A DNA stretch of 64,000 nucleotides from Dyella_D sp052115385 (GCF_052115385.1 NZ_JBFRGP010000002.1:124001-188000), one strand, 5' to 3'. Positions 35,092-44,221 are shown, counted from the stretch's first letter. Notes: generated from the letters alone by a model not told the origin. Numbers and translations are program-made.

Positions 35092-36417
35092 ATGAGCTTC
35101 GATTCAGCCAATCTGGAACGGGCCGCGGCATGGTTGGCCCAGATCGCACGGCAGCGCCTGACGGCAAGGGCTGGCCAGCTTGTCGAGACCGACCTGGGGG
35201 CGTTCGATTATTACGAGGACGGGTCCTGGCTGGCGCACCTGCTGCGTCGCCATCAGCCATCCGGGGAAGAGTTCGGCATCCTTATGCTGGCGCTTTCCCC
35301 GCATATCTGCCCCCATCTGCTCGATACGGTCATAGCCGAAGTCCGCCCGGAAGGAGGCGAACTGCCGGAACTAGGGGGCGTGAGGGCGGCTGGGCACCGG
35401 GCCATGCTGCCGACCGGCGAGACTGCCCAGTTCTTTTTCTCCGGCATGAACATGTCGCGGCGCTTCGATATCGAGGGGATGTTTCTGGCCGATCATTGGT
35501 TCGCGCGCGATCGCATTCTCTGGCTTGAAAGCGTGCGCGAAGGCGAGCCTCTCATGAGCGGCCGCCTCATCGTCAACCCGGAGATCATCGAGGAACTGGT
35601 CACCGGCAAGATCGGCCGCCCCGCCTTCAGCATGGATTTCCCCGCCGAGCACATCGAAACGGCAATGGACTGGGACGACCTCGTGCTCAACCCGCTGACC
35701 CGCGCGCAGATCCGCGAGATCGAACACTGGGTCAAGCACAACGACACGCTGATGGACGACTGGGGCATGCGCAAGCGCGTCAAGCCCGGCTACCGCGCGC
35801 TGTTCTACGGCCCGCCGGGCACCGGCAAGACGCTGACGGCAATGCTGCTGGGCAAGCATACCGGCAAGGACGTGTTTCGCGTGGACCTGTCGCGGGTGGT
35901 GTCCAAGTACATCGGCGAGACGGAGAAGAATCTGTCGCGGCTGTTCGACAAGGCGGAGAACAAGAACTGGATCCTGTTCTTCGACGAGGCCGACGCGCTG
36001 TTTTCCAAGCGCACCGACGTGCGCGACGCGCACGACAAATACGCCAACCAGGAAGTGGCCTACCTGCTGCAGCGGATCGAGGGCTATAACGGCCTGGTCA
36101 TTCTTGCGTCCAACCAGCGCGCCAATATCGACGACGCCTTCGTGCGCCGCCTGCAGGCGATCATCCCGTTCCCGATGCCGCAGCAGGAAGAACGCTACGA
36201 GATCTGGCGCCGCACCTTCCCCGAGCAGATCGCCCTGGCCGGCGATGTCGACTGGCGGCAGATCGCCGCGCGGCACGAGTTGACCGGCGCCAATATCCTC
36301 AACGTCACGCACTTCTGCGCGATCGAGGCACTGGCCAAGCAGACGCGCGAAGTCGACCTGCGCTGCCTGGAGGAAGCGATCAAGCGCGAGTACGTCAAGG
36401 AAGGGCGGGTGATGTAG
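35092..36417 (+). CDS. eCIS AAA+ ATPase (Pvc15-like)
   Basis: The 441-residue protein has a variable N-terminal half and an AAA+ core. Walker A GPPGTGKT lies at residues 240-247, Walker B ILFFDEAD near 294-301, and sensor/arginine-finger sequences follow (ILASNQRANIDDAFVRR). The ATG at 35092 has AGGAG 8 bases upstream. In Afp/PVC clusters an ATPase of this type is needed for assembly or cargo loading. It closes the + strand cluster and its 3' end overlaps the convergent CPBP gene by 23 bases. Confidence 0.95.
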   Translation: MSFDSANLERAAAWLAQIARQRLTARAGQLVETDLGAFDYYEDGSWLAHLLRRHQPSGEEFGILMLALSPHICPHLLDTVIAEVRPEGGELPELGGVRAAGHRAMLPTGETAQFFFSGMNMSRRFDIEGMFLADHWFARDRILWLESVREGEPLMSGRLIVNPEIIEELVTGKIGRPAFSMDFPAEHIETAMDWDDLVLNPLTRAQIREIEHWVKHNDTLMDDWGMRKRVKPGYRALFYGPPGTGKTLTAMLLGKHTGKDVFRVDLSRVVSKYIGETEKNLSRLFDKAENKNWILFFDEADALFSKRTDVRDAHDKYANQEVAYLLQRIEGYNGLVILASNQRANIDDAFVRRLQAIIPFPMPQQEERYEIWRRTFPEQIALAGDVDWRQIAARHELTGANILNVTHFCAIEALAKQTREVDLRCLEEAIKREYVKEGRVM

Positions 36418-37255
36418 GGCTTGGCGAGCGGCTGAACAGCACCGCTGCAACCACGACCGAGCCGAGCACCAGCGCCACGCCGAATTCGCCGGCATACCAG
36501 GCGCCATTGCCGCGCGTGTCGGTCAACGGATCGAGCAGCCACTGGATAAAGGCGTTATGCACCGCATGCAGTGCGATCGCCGGCCATACCGAGCCCGAAC
36601 GCAGGCGCAGCCACGCGGCGATGCCGCCGGTGGTCAGCACCATCAAGGTGAAGCAAGCGATCGCATAAGCCTGCGGCGCCGCGCTGTGATAGTCAGCGAA
36701 GAAGATCACCGGCATATGCCAGGCGGCCCAGATCAGCCCGCTCAACAGCACCGTCGTGTTCATGCCGTACTTGGCGCGCAGCGCCGGCACCAGGTAGCCG
36801 CGCCAGCCGATCTCCTCGCCCGCAGCGGAGGCGGCGCTCTGGATCGCGCCGAAGGTCAGGGTAAGGAAAATCTGCAGTGCGGCGGGGGCGAGCAGGCCGC
36901 CGTCCTGCCAGTGCAGGCGCGTGGCGCAGTCGCGCGCGAACTCGCCGAAAGCCGCCGGCGCCAGGCCGCTGAGCCATAGCGGGATATAGGCGAGCAGGCT
37001 ATAGAGGATCGGCAGCAGGTAGCCGGCGGCCACGTAGCGCGTGCGGCCCCAGCCGAGACCGAGCATGGCCACCGAGCGGTGCAGCAGCCAGGCGGACAGC
37101 AGGCCCGCGATACCCGGGGCCCACATCAGCGAATGGACGACGAAGCCGCGGCCCATGTCCATCGAGCCGCTGCGGGCGAGCAGGGTGTAGTAGGGGGTGC
37201 TGAGCAGGATGACGAGAACGAGGTACAGGGCGACGGGGTAGCGCTTGAGCTGCAC
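36395..37255 (-). CDS. CPBP-family intramembrane metalloprotease
   Basis: The 286-residue protein has about eight hydrophobic segments and the CPBP (Abi/CAAX-protease-like) motifs: AGEEIGWRGYLVP (EExxxR-type), IWAAWHMPVIFF and LHAVHNAFIQW, which supply the Glu/His residues of the intramembrane metal site. It begins with GTG (37255), and no good ribosome binding site is seen. Such proteins cleave prenylated or small membrane peptides in some bacteria; the substrate here is unknown. Confidence 0.88.
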   Translation of the reverse strand: MQLKRYPVALYLVLVILLSTPYYTLLARSGSMDMGRGFVVHSLMWAPGIAGLLSAWLLHRSVAMLGLGWGRTRYVAAGYLLPILYSLLAYIPLWLSGLAPAAFGEFARDCATRLHWQDGGLLAPAALQIFLTLTFGAIQSAASAAGEEIGWRGYLVPALRAKYGMNTTVLLSGLIWAAWHMPVIFFADYHSAAPQAYAIACFTLMVLTTGGIAAWLRLRSGSVWPAIALHAVHNAFIQWLLDPLTDTRGNGAWYAGEFGVALVLGSVVVAAVLFSRSPSPTSPALP

Positions 37256-37320
37256 GGTGACTTATCCGTTCGGAAGTGCTCCTAGGATGCGCTAGCCAGG
37301 CCTGTCGTTTAAAGCGTCGG

Positions 37321-37407
37321 CGTAGGTTGGGGTGAGCGCAGCGAACCCCAACGTGGCGTTGGCGTTGGCGTTGGGGTTGGGGTTCGCTGTGCTCACCCCA
37401 ACCTACG
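37321..37407. repeat. Inverted repeat with inner GTTGGC iterations
   Basis: CGTAGGTTGGGGTGAGC and its exact reverse complement form outer arms, and GCGAACCCCAAC/GTTGGGGTTCGC inner arms. The loop contains GGCGTT repeated three times. Part of the arm (CGTAGGTTGG) reappears at about 44076. It lies between the convergent 5' side of the CPBP gene and the 3' end of the next gene and may act as a terminator. Confidence 0.8.
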
Positions 37408-37408
37408 G

Positions 37409-38119
37409 TCAGGCTTTCGCCACGGCGGCCCATACATCCGCCCGGATCTTCGGCTCATACGCATAGAAATGCAGCGCCGCCGCCGTGCCCGCCGCCTTGA
37501 CGTACTGCGCAATTTCCGCCGCCGTCGACACCCCCAGCTCGCCGGCCATCGGCACGATCCTGGCCGGATCGCCGCCAGCGGCAGTCCATGCGGCAATCGC
37601 CACCGCATAGTTGTCCGCCGGTATGCCGTGCCCGATCACGCCTTCGGTCGAACGCCAATACGCCTGCGGCAGCAGCACGGTGGCGTATTTGAAGAACGAG
37701 GCCCAGGGCAGTTTCGGTTCCGCGCGCCTGGCCAGGTAATGCGAAGTCACGCCGAACGGCTTCCCGTTGGCGGCACGGGCAATGGTGGAACAAAACTCTT
37801 CGGCCAGGTCGGCCAGGCCGTTCCTGTCCCAGTCGATATTGTCCTGTTCGCTCATTTCAGGATCGACGAAATAGCCGTCCAGGCCCTGGTCGAACAGCGC
37901 CTTCACCTTGGCCGCTTCGTTCATCGCCGGATCGTGCAGCGATGACGGCCAGCGCCAGCCGTACACCTTCAGCTGGGCCTGGTGTGCGATGGGAATGGCC
38001 TTGCGCAAGTCGTTGTCGGTGCGGATGGCGACGGAGGTTGCACCCACCGCCACGCATTGCTGGAGGAAATCCTCGAGCCGGTTGTAGTTGACAACCCAGA
38101 TCACTTTTTCCTGACTCAT
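37409..38119 (-). CDS. TIM-barrel-like protein of unknown function
   Basis: The 236-residue cytoplasmic protein looks like an (alpha/beta) barrel of the glycoside-hydrolase type: IWVVNYNRLEDFLQQCV, VGATSVAIRTDND, GLDGYFVDPEMSEQDN, GVTSHYLARR, ATVLLPQAYWRS and AALHFYAYEPKIRADVW follow each other like barrel strands, with acidic residues at strand ends (VDPE). No signal peptide is seen. The start MSQEKV at 38119 has AGGGAG upstream. The substrate and reaction are unknown; the gene stands alone. Confidence 0.65.
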   Translation of the reverse strand: MSQEKVIWVVNYNRLEDFLQQCVAVGATSVAIRTDNDLRKAIPIAHQAQLKVYGWRWPSSLHDPAMNEAAKVKALFDQGLDGYFVDPEMSEQDNIDWDRNGLADLAEEFCSTIARAANGKPFGVTSHYLARRAEPKLPWASFFKYATVLLPQAYWRSTEGVIGHGIPADNYAVAIAAWTAAGGDPARIVPMAGELGVSTAAEIAQYVKAAGTAAALHFYAYEPKIRADVWAAVAKA

Positions 38120-38231
38120 GGCAGCGCTCCCTGTGTGGCCATGCGTCCCCCGGAATCTACTCGCGCAAGGTGGCGTTGTCCGCCGCGTCGTCATCGGCCA
38201 GAGGGTGTAGGCGTCGCCATGCCGTGGGCAG

Positions 38232-39206
38232 TCAAGCGGCTTGCGGGGTCTCACTGTCCAGCAGATCGGCTTCCTGCCCGGCCACCTGCCTCCGCATCGC
38301 CTGCGGCGATTGGCCGAACGCGCGCAGGAAGGCCCGGCGCATGCGCTCGCGATCGGCGAAGCCGACTTCGCGCGCGATCACTTCGATCGGATGGCGCGTC
38401 TGCTCCATCATCAGCCGTGCCGCTTCCACGCGCAGATGTTCCACCGCCTTGGCCGGCGACTGACCGGTTTCCGCGGTGAACGCACGGCTGAACTGGCGTG
38501 GGCTCAGGCTGGCGGCAGCGGCCAGTTCCTCGACGGACAGGGTCGAACTCAGATGGCTCTTGGCATAGGTGAGCGCGTTCTGGATGCGGTCGGATTTCGG
38601 TTCCAATTCAAGCAGCGCGGAGAACTGCGACTGGCCGCCGGCGCGGCGATGATAGACCACCAGTTTCTGCGCGACCTTGCGCGCCACCTCGATGCCCAGG
38701 TCTTTCTCGACCATCGCCAGGGCGAGGTCGATGCCCGCGGTCATGCCGGCGGACGTCCAGATATCGCCGTCGATGATGAAGATGCGGTCTTCCTCCACGC
38801 TGACCTTGGGGTAGCGCAGTTTCAGCTGCCGCGCGTACGTCCAGTGGGTGGTGGCGCGACGGCCATCGAGCAGGCCGGACTGCGCCAGCACGAAGGCGCC
38901 GGTGCAGATCGCGGCGACGCGGCGCGTGGTCTGCGCGGCGGTGCGGATCGCTTCGACCAGCAGCGGCGGCGCTGCCGGTACGCCGACGCCGCCGCCGATC
39001 AGCAAGGTGTCGAAGGCGTGTGCGTCGATCGCCTCGGTCTGCACGTCCATGCCCAGCGTGTTGCGCACCGGGCCGCCGCCGGCGGAAAGCAGGTGGATCT
39101 GGTAGTTGCTCCGCTGCAGCGTGAGGTTGGCGAATTCGAATACCGAGGCCGCGGCCAGGGTCATGATCTGGAAGCCGGGATAGAGGATGAAGCCGACGCG
39201 CTGCAT
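38232..39206 (-). CDS. GlxA-family transcriptional regulator (DJ-1/PfpI + AraC HTH)
   Basis: In the 324-residue protein, residues 1-185 form a DJ-1/PfpI-like domain with the nucleophile-elbow Cys at 101 (AAICTGAFVLAQSGLLDGRR), and residues of about 210-310 an AraC-type double helix-turn-helix (LSVEELAAAASLSPRQFSRA, PIEVIAREVGFADRERMRRA). Members usually activate a neighbouring operon on sensing a small molecule. It is divergent from the emrA-emrB-oprM operon with 116 bases between, so it is the likely regulator of that pump. The start at 39206 is the last Met before the conserved GFILYPGFQ. Confidence 0.93.
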   Translation of the reverse strand: MQRVGFILYPGFQIMTLAAASVFEFANLTLQRSNYQIHLLSAGGGPVRNTLGMDVQTEAIDAHAFDTLLIGGGVGVPAAPPLLVEAIRTAAQTTRRVAAICTGAFVLAQSGLLDGRRATTHWTYARQLKLRYPKVSVEEDRIFIIDGDIWTSAGMTAGIDLALAMVEKDLGIEVARKVAQKLVVYHRRAGGQSQFSALLELEPKSDRIQNALTYAKSHLSSTLSVEELAAAASLSPRQFSRAFTAETGQSPAKAVEHLRVEAARLMMEQTRHPIEVIAREVGFADRERMRRAFLRAFGQSPQAMRRQVAGQEADLLDSETPQAA

Positions 39207-39252
39207 GGCGGACCTCCCGCATGGCATAAAAGGTGGCATCAGCGACATTTAA

Positions 39253-39269
39253 GCCGAAACGGCTTCGGC
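39253..39269. promoter_or_regulatory. Candidate operator between GlxA-type regulator and emrA
   Basis: GCCGAA-ACGGC-TTCGGC is a short inverted repeat in the shared promoter region of the two divergent genes. Its position fits regulator binding, but the evidence is position and symmetry only. Confidence 0.3.
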
Positions 39270-39322
39270 ATACAACTAGCGCCACTCGCCGCATACCCGC
39301 TGGCGTTGTGGAGATTCCTGCG

Positions 39323-40384
39323 ATGTCCGCCATTCCCGAGCAGGTCGCGCCAAGGCCGCGCCTGAACATCCTCAAGCCGCTGGCCGGCGCCGTGCTCGCG
39401 GCCGGCCTGGCGTTCTACGGCATCCACTGGTGGACCGCCGGCCGCTTTGTCGAGGACACCGACGACGCCTATGTCGGCGGCGACACCACCGTGATCGGCG
39501 CCAAGGTGCCGGGCTACGTGCAAGCCGTGGCGGTGACCGACAACCAGTCCGTGCACCAGGGCGACCTGCTGGTGAAGATCGACGACCGCGACTACCGCGC
39601 CGCCGTCGCCAGGGCGCAGGCCGCGATCGCCGCGCAGCAAGCCGCGCTGGGCAATCTGGATGCGCAGAAGCATCTGCAGGAGAGTGTGATCGCCCAGGCC
39701 CAGGCGGCGCTCGCCGCCGCCAATGCCGAGTCCCGGCGTTCGAAGCTGGACGATGCGCGCTATCGCGAACTGGCCGGCCGCGCCGCGGTGTCGGTGGAAA
39801 GCGCGCAGCGCGCCGAAGCCACGTTCGCCACCGCCGCCGCCACCACCCAGCGCGCCGCTGCGGCCGTGCAGGCGGCGCAGCGCCAGCTCGAGGTGATCGA
39901 CACGCAGAAGCACCAGGTCGAGGCGGCGCTGATGCAGGCCAGGGCGGAGGCCGAGCTGGCGCAGCTCAATCTGGGCTATACCGAATTGCGCGCGCCGGTG
40001 GATGGCGTGGTTGGCAACCGCCGCGCACGCGTCGGCACCTATGCCGCGTCGGGCAACCCGCTGTTGGCGGTGGTGCCGGCACGCGGCCTGTGGGTGGATG
40101 CCAACTTCAAGGAGGACCAGCTCAAGCGCATGCACGTCGGCCAGGCGGTGGAAGTGCGCGCGGACGTGATGCCGGGCCGTGTGTTCCAGGGCCACGTCGC
40201 CAGCCTCGCGCCTGCCACGGGTGCGCAGTTCAGCGTGCTGCCGCCGGAGAACGCCACCGGCAACTTCACCAAGATCGTGCAGCGCGTGCCGGTGCGGGTC
40301 GAACTCCATGGCACGGACGGCGACCTCGGCGTGCTGCGTCCGGGCCTGTCGGTCACCGCCCGCATCGATACCAAAGCGCCATGA
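39323..40384 (+). CDS. emrA: EmrA-type membrane fusion protein (HlyD family)
   Basis: The 353-residue protein has one N-terminal membrane segment (residues of about 20-40, PLAGAVLAAGLAFYGIHWW), then DTDDAYVGGDTTVIGAKVPG (biotinyl-lipoyl-like start typical of EmrA), a coiled coil (about 85-205) and a beta-barrel (LWVDANFKEDQLKRMHVGQA, near 252-271). It bridges inner-membrane pump and outer-membrane channel. Its stop overlaps the emrB start (ATGA). GGAG upstream supports the start at 39323; the longer reading lacks family similarity at its N-terminus. Confidence 0.95.
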   Translation: MSAIPEQVAPRPRLNILKPLAGAVLAAGLAFYGIHWWTAGRFVEDTDDAYVGGDTTVIGAKVPGYVQAVAVTDNQSVHQGDLLVKIDDRDYRAAVARAQAAIAAQQAALGNLDAQKHLQESVIAQAQAALAAANAESRRSKLDDARYRELAGRAAVSVESAQRAEATFATAAATTQRAAAAVQAAQRQLEVIDTQKHQVEAALMQARAEAELAQLNLGYTELRAPVDGVVGNRRARVGTYAASGNPLLAVVPARGLWVDANFKEDQLKRMHVGQAVEVRADVMPGRVFQGHVASLAPATGAQFSVLPPENATGNFTKIVQRVPVRVELHGTDGDLGVLRPGLSVTARIDTKAP

Positions 40385-41919
40385 GCCCGCTCGCCCACCT
40401 CAGCCAGGGGCAGAAGATATTCGCCTTCGCCAGCATGTGCCTGGGGATGTTTATCGCGCTGCTGGATATCCAGATCGTATCGGCCTCGTTGCGCGATATC
40501 GGCGGCGGCCTGTCGGCGGGTGCGGACGATGTGGCATGGATCCAGACCGCGTACCTGATCGCCGAGATTGTGGTGATTCCGCTGTCCGGCTGGCTGTCGC
40601 GGGTGTTCTCCACGCGCTGGCTGTTCGCTGCCTCGGCGGCCGGTTTCACCATCACCAGCCTGTTGTGCGGCGCGGCCTGGGATATCCAGAGCATGATCGT
40701 GTTCCGCGCCGCGCAGGGTTTCCTCGGCGGCTCGATGATCCCCACCGTGTTCACCACGGCCTTCGTGTTCTTCGAAGGCAAGCAGCGCGTGATCGCTGCC
40801 GCCACCATCGGCGCCATCGCCTCGCTGGCGCCCACGCTGGGGCCGACCCTGGGCGGCTGGATCACCGACCACTATTCCTGGCATTGGCTGTTCTTCATCA
40901 ACCTGGTGCCGGGCGTGTTCGTCGCCATCGCGGTGCCCTTGCTGGTGAAGATCGACGAGCCGGACCTGTCCTTGCTGAAGTCGGGCGACTGGGCCGGTAT
41001 GGCGCTGATTGCCATCTTCCTGGGCTGTCTCGAATACACGCTGGAAGAAGGCCCGCGCTGGAACTGGCTGGAAGACGACACCATCCGCACCACCGCCTGG
41101 GTCAGCCTGGTCGCCGGCGTGCTGTTCGTGTGGCGCGGCCTGACCGCGCAACATCCGGTGGTCGACCTGCGCGCCTTGAAGGACCGCAACTTCGCGCTGG
41201 GCTGTTTCTTTTCCTTCGTCACCGGCATCGGCCTGTTCGCCACCATCTATCTCACGCCGCTGTTCCTGGGACGGGTGGAAGGCTATAGCGCGTTCCAGAT
41301 CGGCAAGGCGGTGTTCTCCACCGGGGTGTTCCAGATACTCAGCATTCCGCTGTATGCCTTCCTTGCCAACCGCGTGGACCTGCGCTGGCTGCTGATGCTG
41401 GGCCTGGCCTTGTTCACCGCCTCGATGATCGAGTTCATACCGATCACCCACGACTGGAGCAGCACCGAGCTGCTGCTGCCGCAGGCCTTGCGCGGCATCG
41501 GGCAGCAGATGGCGGTGCCGCCGACGGTAACGCTCACCCTCGGTGGCCTGGCGCCGGCGCGGCTGAAGTACGCCTCGGGCCTGTTCAACCTGATGCGCAA
41601 CCTGGGCGGTGCGATGGGCATCGCCGGCTGCGCCACCATTCTCAACGACCGCACCAACCTGCATTTCTTCCGCCTGGCCGAGCGGCTGACACCGGTCAAC
41701 GAAGCGATGAACAGCAGCTGGAGCGACCTGTCCGGCGCGACCGAAGCCTCCAGCGCAGCCTTGAAACAGTTGTGGCTGCTGACCTTCCGCGAGGCGCAGA
41801 CGCTGACCTACGCCGACGCTTTCTTCTGCATCATGTTGTGCTTTGCCGTCGCGACGGTGATGGTCCCGTTGATGCGCAAAGTGCAGCCTCCTACCGGACC
41901 TTCCGCCGATGCGCACTAA
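40381..41919 (+). CDS. emrB: EmrB/DHA2-family drug:H+ antiporter
   Basis: The 512-residue MFS protein has 14 predicted membrane segments. The first motif LGMFIALLDIQIVSASLRDI (motif D1-like) and GGWITDHYSWHWLFFINLVP (motif C region) are typical of DHA2 exporters of the EmrB/FarB type. It is translationally coupled to emrA before it and overlaps the outer-membrane channel gene after it by 11 bases, giving a complete tripartite efflux pump for toxic amphiphiles. Confidence 0.95.
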   Translation: MSPLAHLSQGQKIFAFASMCLGMFIALLDIQIVSASLRDIGGGLSAGADDVAWIQTAYLIAEIVVIPLSGWLSRVFSTRWLFAASAAGFTITSLLCGAAWDIQSMIVFRAAQGFLGGSMIPTVFTTAFVFFEGKQRVIAAATIGAIASLAPTLGPTLGGWITDHYSWHWLFFINLVPGVFVAIAVPLLVKIDEPDLSLLKSGDWAGMALIAIFLGCLEYTLEEGPRWNWLEDDTIRTTAWVSLVAGVLFVWRGLTAQHPVVDLRALKDRNFALGCFFSFVTGIGLFATIYLTPLFLGRVEGYSAFQIGKAVFSTGVFQILSIPLYAFLANRVDLRWLLMLGLALFTASMIEFIPITHDWSSTELLLPQALRGIGQQMAVPPTVTLTLGGLAPARLKYASGLFNLMRNLGGAMGIAGCATILNDRTNLHFFRLAERLTPVNEAMNSSWSDLSGATEASSAALKQLWLLTFREAQTLTYADAFFCIMLCFAVATVMVPLMRKVQPPTGPSADAH

Positions 41920-43384
41920 ACTTCTTTCCTCACTGCTGGTTCTGGGCCTGGCCGGTTGCACCGTCGGTCCCGATTACGTGAAACCTGCGCTGCCCGCCGC
42001 CGGCGCGTTCCATGCACGCGGCGACCTGATGTCGCCCGCCAAGGCCGCAACGCCGGCGCTGGACAGCTGGTGGACCGGCTTCGGCGATCCCGAACTGGTA
42101 CGCATCGTGGAGCGCGTGATGGCGCAGAACCTCGACCTGGCCGCCTCCGCCGCGCGTGTCGAACAGGCACGCGCCGCCGCACGCCACGCCCAGGCCGAGC
42201 GCCTGCCGCAAGGCTCGCTGGACGGCAGCGCCGCGCGCGCGCGGCAGTCCAAACTCGATCCGCTGGGCAAGGTGGCAAGTGCGCTGCCGGGTTACGAGCG
42301 CAATCACACGCTGGAGGAAGTCGGTGCCGGGGCAAGCTGGGAGCTGGACCTTGCCGGCGGCCTGCGCCGCGAAGCCGAAGCGGCGGATGCGGAATACCAG
42401 GCGGCCGAGGCCAGCCACGCCGGCGTGCGCGTGTCGCTGGCGGCCGAGGCGGCGGATGCCTACTTCCGCGTGCGTGGTGCGCAGGTGCGCATCGCCATCG
42501 CGCAGGACCAGATCCGCAACGAGCAAGGCCTGCTCGAGCTGGTGCAACTGCGCCAGCAGCACGGCCTGGGCACCGCGCGCGAAACCGCGCAGGCCGAGGC
42601 GCTGGTGCTGCAGGCGCAGGCCACGCTGCCGCCGCTGAACATCGAGCTGGAAACGCAATTGAACCGGCTGGACGTGCTGATGGGTGCGGCGCCCGGCACT
42701 TATGCGCAGGAGGTCCAGCCCGAGCATGTGCCGTTCGCGGTGCCGTCGATCGACACGGCTGAAGGTCCCGCTTCGCTGCTGCGCCGCCGGCCCGATGTGA
42801 TCGCTGCCGAGCGTCATCTGGCGGCAAGCAATGCACGGATCGGCGCCGCGGTGGCGCAGTACTACCCGTCGTTCTCGCTGTCGGCGCTGCTGGGCGTCAG
42901 CTCGCTGGTGCCGGGGAAGCTGTTCAACGGTTCCGCGGTCCAGTCCAGCGGTGCGCTGGGGCTGCATTGGCGTTTGTTCGATTTCGGCCGCGTCGATGCG
43001 GAAGTGAACGCAGCCAAGGGTGCGCATGCGGAGGCGATGGCCGTGTATCGGGGCTCGATGCTGCGGGCGACCGAGGACGTCGAGGACGCCATCGTCAACC
43101 TGGTGCAGCTCGAAGCGCGGCACGGCGTGCTAGACCGCGAGGTCGATGCGCATGTGCGCGCACGCGATGCGGCGAAGGACGCCTACACCGGCGGCGCGGT
43201 CAGCCTGGTCGAAGTGCTGGATGAGGATCGCCAACTGCTGGATGCGCGCGACAGCCTCGCGCGCATCCATGCGGACGAGGCGCGCGCGGCGGTGTCGGTG
43301 TTCCGTGCGCTGGGCGGTGGCTGGAATGCCGCTGAGCCGGCCCTCAACGTTGCTGCGTCGCCACCCGCAAGCCGAGCGAAATGA
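41909..43384 (+). CDS. Outer-membrane efflux lipoprotein (NodT/OprM family)
   Basis: The 491-residue protein starts with a lipoprotein signal (LLVLGLAGC, Cys-17), then VGPDYVKPALPAAGAF, the standard start of OprM-like RND/MFS outer-membrane channels. Two TolC-like halves follow, the second with GLHWRLFDFGRVDAEVNAAK. It completes the emrAB pump. Its 3' end overlaps the convergent LysE gene by 41 bases. Confidence 0.94.
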   Translation: MRTKLLSSLLVLGLAGCTVGPDYVKPALPAAGAFHARGDLMSPAKAATPALDSWWTGFGDPELVRIVERVMAQNLDLAASAARVEQARAAARHAQAERLPQGSLDGSAARARQSKLDPLGKVASALPGYERNHTLEEVGAGASWELDLAGGLRREAEAADAEYQAAEASHAGVRVSLAAEAADAYFRVRGAQVRIAIAQDQIRNEQGLLELVQLRQQHGLGTARETAQAEALVLQAQATLPPLNIELETQLNRLDVLMGAAPGTYAQEVQPEHVPFAVPSIDTAEGPASLLRRRPDVIAAERHLAASNARIGAAVAQYYPSFSLSALLGVSSLVPGKLFNGSAVQSSGALGLHWRLFDFGRVDAEVNAAKGAHAEAMAVYRGSMLRATEDVEDAIVNLVQLEARHGVLDREVDAHVRARDAAKDAYTGGAVSLVEVLDEDRQLLDARDSLARIHADEARAAVSVFRALGGGWNAAEPALNVAASPPASRAK

Positions 43385-43970
43385 AAATGACGCCGACGAT
43401 CTTGCCCTGCCAGCGCGCCAGCCAGGACAGCCGCCCGAGCAACCGGCCCAGCGGCTTGATCGACAGCGCCAGCAGGCTCGTATAGAGCGAGCTGAGCACG
43501 ACGAAGATCAGGCCGAGCACGGCGAACTGCACGAAGCTCGAACCGCGTTCCGGGTGCACGAACTGCGGCATGAAGGCGAGGAAGAACAGCGCGGTCTTCG
43601 GATTGAGCAGCTCGGCCGGAATCGCCTGCAGAAAGGCCTTGACGGGCGTGATCGGCGCGACGGCGGGCAGGGCGGGGTTCTGCGGCCTGGCCAGGATGGC
43701 GCGGATGCCCAGGTAGATCAGATAAGCCGCGCCGACGTACTTCACCGCGTTGAACGCCAGCGCCGAAGTCATCAGCACCGCCGACAGCCCTACGGCCGCG
43801 AACAGCGTGTGGCCGAAGTCGCCCGCCGCAATGCCAAGGCCGGTGAGCACGCCAGTCCTGCGGCCACCCTGGATGGTGCGGCTCAGCACCAGCAGCACGG
43901 CGGGGCCGGGGATCAGGAACAGGCCGAGCACGACGGCGATGAAGGTGGCGAGGGTGGGGAGGTCGAACAT
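43344..43970 (-). CDS. LysE/RhtB-family amino-acid exporter
   Basis: The 208-residue protein has six hydrophobic segments and the LysE signature near the N-terminus: GLFLIPGPAVLLVLSRTIQG then GRRTGVLTGLGIAAGDFGH, followed later by AELLNPKTALFFLAFMPQF. These exporters remove amino acids or derivatives. The start MFDLPTL is preceded by AGGAG. It stands alone and converges on the efflux operon. Confidence 0.94.
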   Translation of the reverse strand: MFDLPTLATFIAVVLGLFLIPGPAVLLVLSRTIQGGRRTGVLTGLGIAAGDFGHTLFAAVGLSAVLMTSALAFNAVKYVGAAYLIYLGIRAILARPQNPALPAVAPITPVKAFLQAIPAELLNPKTALFFLAFMPQFVHPERGSSFVQFAVLGLIFVVLSSLYTSLLALSIKPLGRLLGRLSWLARWQGKIVGVIFISLGLRVATQQR

Positions 43971-44040
43971 GGCGGGCTCCTGCGGGTGGGCGAGTTGCAT
44001 GAATCCCTGGGGCGACCTCCAAGTCAAGCGCCACCCCACC

Positions 44041-44072
44041 ACCGTCATTCCGGCCTGCGCCGGAATGACGGT
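44041..44072. repeat. Dispersed palindromic repeat (short perfect copy 4)
   Basis: ACCGTCATTCCGGC-CTGC-GCCGGAATGACGGT is a perfect 14-base-pair palindrome, the minimal form of the larger copies at 2910 and 8520. It lies between the LysE start and the patatin gene. Confidence 0.85.
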
Positions 44073-44221
44073 TTACGTAGGTTGGCTGTGTGCGAGTCCC
44101 GTCCGTCATCATCCCGAAAGCCCTCCGCGTAGACACACCCATCACGAACCCAAGCGCAGATTGCGAAGGTTTCGTGTGCGCAACGCCACGAACATGGACG
44201 TCAACCACAGGGGGCAACACC

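Noticed and set aside
9306..36417. Prophage or type VI secretion system
   Set aside because: There is no integrase, terminase, portal, capsid or lysis gene and no TssJ/L/M or ClpV; DUF4255, DUF5908, DUF4157 and the Pvc15-type ATPase fit eCIS instead.
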